64,000 nucleotides of DNA from Bacteroidales bacterium (lineage in GTDB: Bacteria; Bacteroidota; Bacteroidia; Bacteroidales; UBA932): positions 1-64,000 of the forward strand of contig JAGCVS010000005.1 in the NCBI GenBank assembly GCA_017962235.1, read 5' to 3'. Each line of letters starts with the position of its first letter. Positions within the stretch are counted from its first letter, which is position 1. Shown here one piece after another: positions 60,928 to 64,000 of the stretch. Made by a program: the position numbers and the translations under genes. A model generated the notes under the pieces. It searched no databases. It saw nothing but the letters and a program-made list of their open reading frames with translations, and had not been told where the DNA came from.

Positions 60928-62088
60928 TTAAAAAGCGGGGTTGGCGTACATTGTTATGTCGTCTTTGGTGATGGTGCCGCTGCAGAGTATCAGCAAGCGC
61001 TCCACCACGTTGCGCAGCTCGCGGATGTTGCCGGTCCATGGCATCTTCTGCAGCTCTTTATATGCGCCGGCCTCTACCTTGAGGCGGGGCATGCCGCTCT
61101 CGGAGCATATCTGCTCTATGAAGTAATCCACCAGCAGGGGGATGTCGTCTATGCGCTCTGCCAAAGGGGGCACGTGTATCAGTATCACGCTCAGGCGGTG
61201 GTAGAGGTCCTCACGGAAAGTGCCCTTGGCAATCTCGTCCAGCAGGTTCTTGTTGGTGGCGGCAATCACGCGCACGTTCACCTCGATGTCCTTGTCGCTG
61301 CCCACGCGGTTCAGCTTTTTCTCCTGCAGCACGCGCAGCACCTTGGCCTGTGCGGCGAGGCTCATGTCGCCGATCTCGTCCAGGAAAAGGGTGCCGCCGT
61401 CCGCCTGCTCAAACTTGCCCTTGTGCTGCTTGATGGCAGATGTGAAGGAACCTTTCTCATGGCCGAACAGCTCGCTCTCTATGAGTTCAGAGGGGATGGC
61501 CGCGCAGTTGACCTCGATGAACGGGGCGCCGGCGCGGTTGCTCTGCAGGTGGAGGTTATGCGCCACCAGCTCCTTGCCGGTACCGTTGCTGCCGGTAATA
61601 AGCACGCGGGCATCGGTGGGGGCCACACGGGCAATCACATCCTTCACGTGGCGGATCTGCTCCGACTCGCCAACTATGGTGTAGCGGTTGTCTGTCTTCT
61701 TGCGCAGGATGCGGGTCTCCTTCACCAGGGAAGATTTCTCCGTAGCGTTTTTCAGAGTGATGAGAATCCGGTTCAGATCCAGCGGCTTCTGTATGAAATC
61801 GTAGGCGCCGTTCTTGATGCAGTTCACGGCGGTGTCTATGTCGCCGTGGCCCGATATCATTATTATGGCCGATTCGCACCCCTCTTCCACCAGTTTCTTG
61901 AGCAGTTCCTCTCCGTCCATCTCGGGCATCTTGATGTCGCAGAAAATGGCGTCAAAGTTGCCAGCCATGGCGGCGTCATAGCCCTGCCGGCCGTCTTCAG
62001 CCACAGAAACGGTGTGTCCTTCATACTCCAGGATCTCCTTGAGGGTATTGCGGATGGCGCGTTCGTCGTCTATTATCAATATTTTCAT
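60928..62088 (-). CDS. NtrC-type response regulator lacking a DNA-binding domain
   Basis: A 386-residue protein with an N-terminal receiver domain (phospho-acceptor Asp51 in [11 protein letters not shown]) and a sigma-54-interaction AAA+ domain (Walker A GSNGTGKE 166-173; Walker B TLFLDE 233-238). The sigma-54 contact loop, normally GAFTGA, reads GSFTSA (213-218). The protein ends soon after [15 protein letters not shown], so the Fis-type helix-turn-helix found in most NtrC proteins is missing. It may act from solution on sigma-54, or no longer activate it. No sensor kinase gene is adjacent in the window. Confidence 0.85.
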   Translation of the reverse strand: MKILIIDDERAIRNTLKEILEYEGHTVSVAEDGRQGYDAAMAGNFDAIFCDIKMPEMDGEELLKKLVEEGCESAIIMISGHGDIDTAVNCIKNGAYDFIQKPLDLNRILITLKNATEKSSLVKETRILRKKTDNRYTIVGESEQIRHVKDVIARVAPTDARVLITGSNGTGKELVAHNLHLQSNRAGAPFIEVNCAAIPSELIESELFGHEKGSFTSAIKQHKGKFEQADGGTLFLDEIGDMSLAAQAKVLRVLQEKKLNRVGSDKDIEVNVRVIAATNKNLLDEIAKGTFREDLYHRLSVILIHVPPLAERIDDIPLLVDYFIEQICSESGMPRLKVEAGAYKELQKMPWTGNIRELRNVVERLLILCSGTITKDDITMYANPAF

Positions 62089-62110
62089 ACAGCGCGATAC
62101 TTTATTCTTG

Positions 62111-62118
62111 CAAATGTA
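62111..62118 (-). promoter_or_regulatory. Putative -7 element for the response-regulator gene (TACATTTG)
   Basis: The minus strand reads TACATTTG, a TAnnTTTG match, about 22 nt upstream of the start codon at 62088, in the divergent gap to cmk. The downstream der and parE genes are likely read from it too. Confidence 0.5.
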
Positions 62119-62156
62119 GTCATTTTTTTGAGGATCTTTGTGAAAATTGACTTAGT

Positions 62157-62834
62157 ATGAAACAACAGCCCAAAATCATCATAGCCATAGACGGCTATTC
62201 CTCTACAGGCAAGAGTTCGTTTGCAAAACTCATTGCAGAAAGGCTTGGATATATACACCTCGATTCGGGTGCTCTGTACCGCGCCGTGACCCTCCACGGC
62301 CTGCGCAACGGCACCATTGCAAACGGCAAGATAGACGCTGAAGCGCTGGTGGCCACCCTGCCCGGCCTGGAAGTCTCACAGCGTCCCGACACTTATATCG
62401 GAGAGGAGAATGTTGAAGGGCTCATCCGCCAGATGGAGGTCAGCAGCTACGTGAGTCCGGTGAGCGCCATCCCCGCCGTGCGCGTGTTTGTAGACGACAA
62501 CCTGCACAAGATGGCCAGCGGCGGCGGAGTGGTGATGGACGGCCGTGACATAGGCACCACCGTCTTTCCCAATGCGGAGCTTAAGATATTCATGCAAGCC
62601 GACGAGATGGTGCGGGCGATGCGCCGCTACAAGGAGACCACCGACCCCGGCACCACCTTCATAGATGTACTGCACAACCTGCGCGACCGCGACCTGCGCG
62701 ACTCCACCCGCGATGTCTCCCCGCTGCGCAAGGCAGACGACGCCATTGTGCTGGACAACACCTGCATGACGATGGACCAGGAGATCCAGTGGCTGGTGGA
62801 CCTGCTCAATTCTAAGTATGGTTTCTCGCTGTAA
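62157..62834 (+). CDS. cmk: Cytidylate kinase
   Basis: A 225-residue enzyme phosphorylating CMP/dCMP with ATP. The P-loop is AIDGYSSTGKSSFAKLIAE (~11-29), where the usual Gly-Pro-Ala-Gly/Ser pattern is Gly-Tyr-Ser-Ser-Thr-Gly. HLDSGALYRAVTL and GGVVMDGRDIGTTVFPNAELK are family signatures. It ends 17 nt inside the start of ispH. Confidence 0.95.
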   Translation: MKQQPKIIIAIDGYSSTGKSSFAKLIAERLGYIHLDSGALYRAVTLHGLRNGTIANGKIDAEALVATLPGLEVSQRPDTYIGEENVEGLIRQMEVSSYVSPVSAIPAVRVFVDDNLHKMASGGGVVMDGRDIGTTVFPNAELKIFMQADEMVRAMRRYKETTDPGTTFIDVLHNLRDRDLRDSTRDVSPLRKADDAIVLDNTCMTMDQEIQWLVDLLNSKYGFSL

Positions 62835-63705
62835 AGTCTGCGAGATAGACCCCGATTCGGGCTTCTGCCACGGCGTGGTACGCGCCGTTGACAAGGCGGA
62901 GGAGTTCCTGTGCGGCGGCGGACGCCTGTATTCTCTGGGGGCGATGGTGCACAACACCGCAGAGATTGCCAGGCTGGCAGAGAAAGGGCTGCAGACCATA
63001 GATCTGGAGCAAATGAGGGCGCTTGGCAGCGGCGACACGGTGCTGATACGCGCCCATGGCGAACCCCCTTCTACATATTCGCTGGCCGGAGAGCGCGGCG
63101 TGAGCCTTATAGACTGCACCTGCCCCGTGGTGCTCAAGCTGCAGCGGGACATTGCCGCCGCCTGGCAGAAAGTATCCGTCACGGGCGGCTCCGTGGTAAT
63201 CTTCGGCAAGAAAGGTCATGCGGAGGTCAACGGCCTCGTGGGGCAAACAGACGGCCATGCCGTGGTTATAGAAGACCTGTCGGAAATAGACCGGCTGGAC
63301 CTCTCACGCCACATAGAACTCTTTTCCCAGACCACCCGCGACCCCTTGGAATACGAAGCACTCAAGGCTGCGCTGAAAGAGCGCACCGGCGACATTACCA
63401 TTCACGACACCATCTGCGGCCAGGTCCGCAACCGTCACCGCAGGCTCGCCGCTTTTGCCGCCGGCCACGACGTAATCCTGTTTGTGAGCGGCCCCGAAAG
63501 CTCCAACGGCAAAGTTCTGTTCGAACTCTGCCGCACACACAATCCCCGCACATATTGGGTAGAAGACCCCGCATCTCTCAAGCCGGAATGGCTAGCAGAC
63601 GCCGGTACCATAGGCATCACCGGCGCTACAAGTACCCCCCGCTGGCAACTGGAGGCGGTGGCGGCAGGGGTCAATCCATGTGGAACACCTCGGGCAGAGG
63701 GATAG
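62818..63705 (+). CDS. ispH: 4-hydroxy-3-methylbut-2-enyl diphosphate reductase
   Basis: The last enzyme of the MEP isoprenoid pathway, an iron-sulfur protein making IPP and DMAPP. The 295 residues carry all expected elements: three Fe-S Cys (GFCHGV, DCTCPVV, DTICGQV), His in MVHNTAEI and IRAHGE, Glu in GHAEVNG, Thr in SQTTRD and Asn in PESSNGK. The gene overlaps cmk by 17 nt upstream and, at its 3' end, the convergent rhaM by 35 nt. An alternative start inside would remove the overlap but also the first conserved residues. Confidence 0.93.
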   Translation: MVSRCKVCEIDPDSGFCHGVVRAVDKAEEFLCGGGRLYSLGAMVHNTAEIARLAEKGLQTIDLEQMRALGSGDTVLIRAHGEPPSTYSLAGERGVSLIDCTCPVVLKLQRDIAAAWQKVSVTGGSVVIFGKKGHAEVNGLVGQTDGHAVVIEDLSEIDRLDLSRHIELFSQTTRDPLEYEALKAALKERTGDITIHDTICGQVRNRHRRLAAFAAGHDVILFVSGPESSNGKVLFELCRTHNPRTYWVEDPASLKPEWLADAGTIGITGATSTPRWQLEAVAAGVNPCGTPRAEG

Positions 63706-63988
63706 AAACCGGCGAGTTGTCGGGGTTGACCTCCATGATGTCGGCCATGTAGTCCCACCATTTCTTCACGATTTCCGTATTGCCCAGATCCTGGGAGCCG
63801 GAGTCACCCTCAACCTCCTGATAAGCGAACAGGATGTTGGTCTCCTTGTCCCAATAGATAGAATAATTGCTGACTCCTGATTCGGAGAGTAGCGCCTTCA
63901 GCTCCGGCCAGATGGCCGCATGCCGCCGCTGGTACTCTTTCTCCATCCCCGGCTTGAGGAACATCTTGAATGATTCTCTGCGTTTCAT
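63671..63988 (-). CDS. rhaM: L-rhamnose mutarotase
   Basis: A 105-residue protein of the RhaM family, which interconverts L-rhamnose anomers. It begins MKRRESFKMFLKPGMEKEYQRRHAAIWPEL, with the conserved His of RRHAAIWPE; YSIYWDKETNILFAYQEV and WWDYMADIM follow, and the C-terminus is VFHMD. It is slightly longer than typical for the family (~104 aa). Its start is 12 nt from the window end, so any upstream operon is not visible. The 3' end overlaps ispH by 35 nt on the opposite strand. Confidence 0.92.
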   Translation of the reverse strand: MKRRESFKMFLKPGMEKEYQRRHAAIWPELKALLSESGVSNYSIYWDKETNILFAYQEVEGDSGSQDLGNTEIVKKWWDYMADIMEVNPDNSPVSIPLPEVFHMD

Positions 63989-64000
63989 AGTAGATTGATT

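Noticed and set aside
1..64000. tRNA genes, rRNA genes, CRISPR arrays, insertion sequences and prophage
   Set aside because: I looked for tRNA-like cloverleafs, transposase and integrase motifs and regularly spaced repeats and saw none. A tRNAscan or Infernal run was not possible, so a missed small RNA remains possible.

Overview
The window is a stretch of a Bacteroidota chromosome, most likely order Bacteroidales and probably a gut lineage. The evidence is a SusC/SusD outer-membrane pair, many SPII lipoproteins with acidic linkers, a Bat (aerotolerance) operon, KbaZ/AgaS sugar catabolism, and repeated promoter matches of the Bacteroidota type (TTTG, about 20 nt, TAnnTTTG) close to start codons. 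Base composition looks moderately GC-rich for the order. Family and genus cannot be fixed from the sequence alone. No tRNA, rRNA operon, insertion sequence, prophage or CRISPR array was found. The only structural RNA gene seen is rnpB.

Layout. 1-15.4 kb is mostly housekeeping: a 3' gene fragment, tpiA, polA, rsmG, rpmH, a PASTA protein, an RluD-type pseudouridine synthase, a GNAT, an M28 peptidase, ruvC, serS, an L,D-transpeptidase, rpmA-rplU, and then a run of degenerate AAA+ ATPase, sirtuin, MFS transporter and a small Ser/Asn-rich lipoprotein. 15.4-45.6 kb is an accessory glycan-utilisation locus. 45.6-53.9 kb is a seven-gene moxR/DUF58/Bat operon on the minus strand that includes a BatD-BatE fusion. 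54-57.1 kb holds truA, exbB-exbD-tonB and rnpB. 57.1-64 kb holds an acyltransferase, parE, der, a sigma-54-type response regulator, cmk, ispH and rhaM.

The accessory locus reads as a system for alpha-linked N-acetylgalactosamine (GalNAc) glycans. A minus-strand operon encodes a PfkB kinase, a GH36-type alpha-(N-acetyl)galactosaminidase, a PTP-like lipoprotein phosphatase and a GH109-type alpha-N-acetylgalactosaminidase. Divergent from it are a DeoR/AgaR-like repressor, then AgaS (galactosamine-6-phosphate deaminase/isomerase) and KbaZ (tagatose-bisphosphate aldolase subunit), SusC and SusD. These are followed by lipoproteins of poorly known function: two DUF4874/DUF4832 proteins, a DUF5106-like CxxC protein, two SdiA-regulated/phytase-esterase-like beta-propellers, an alkaline phosphatase and two CBM9-like proteins. 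A DMT permease and a serine hydrolase are also present. Three paralogous (alpha/alpha)-toroid-like lipoproteins lie near the two ends of the locus. A 14-bp motif, TTTCGTwwGGTTTC, occurs in both intergenic regions flanking the repressor gene and is a likely operator. Sugar would be released outside the cell, imported by SusCD powered by TonB-ExbBD, and fed through AgaS, PfkB and an aldolase to triose phosphates. The catalytic KbaY subunit, the GalNAc-6-P deacetylase and a dedicated GalNAc kinase are not in the window.

The best candidates for undescribed biology are the DUF4874/DUF4832 pair, which has two invariant Glu motifs compatible with a glycosidase; the three toroid paralogues; and the concentration of phosphatases in a GalNAc locus.
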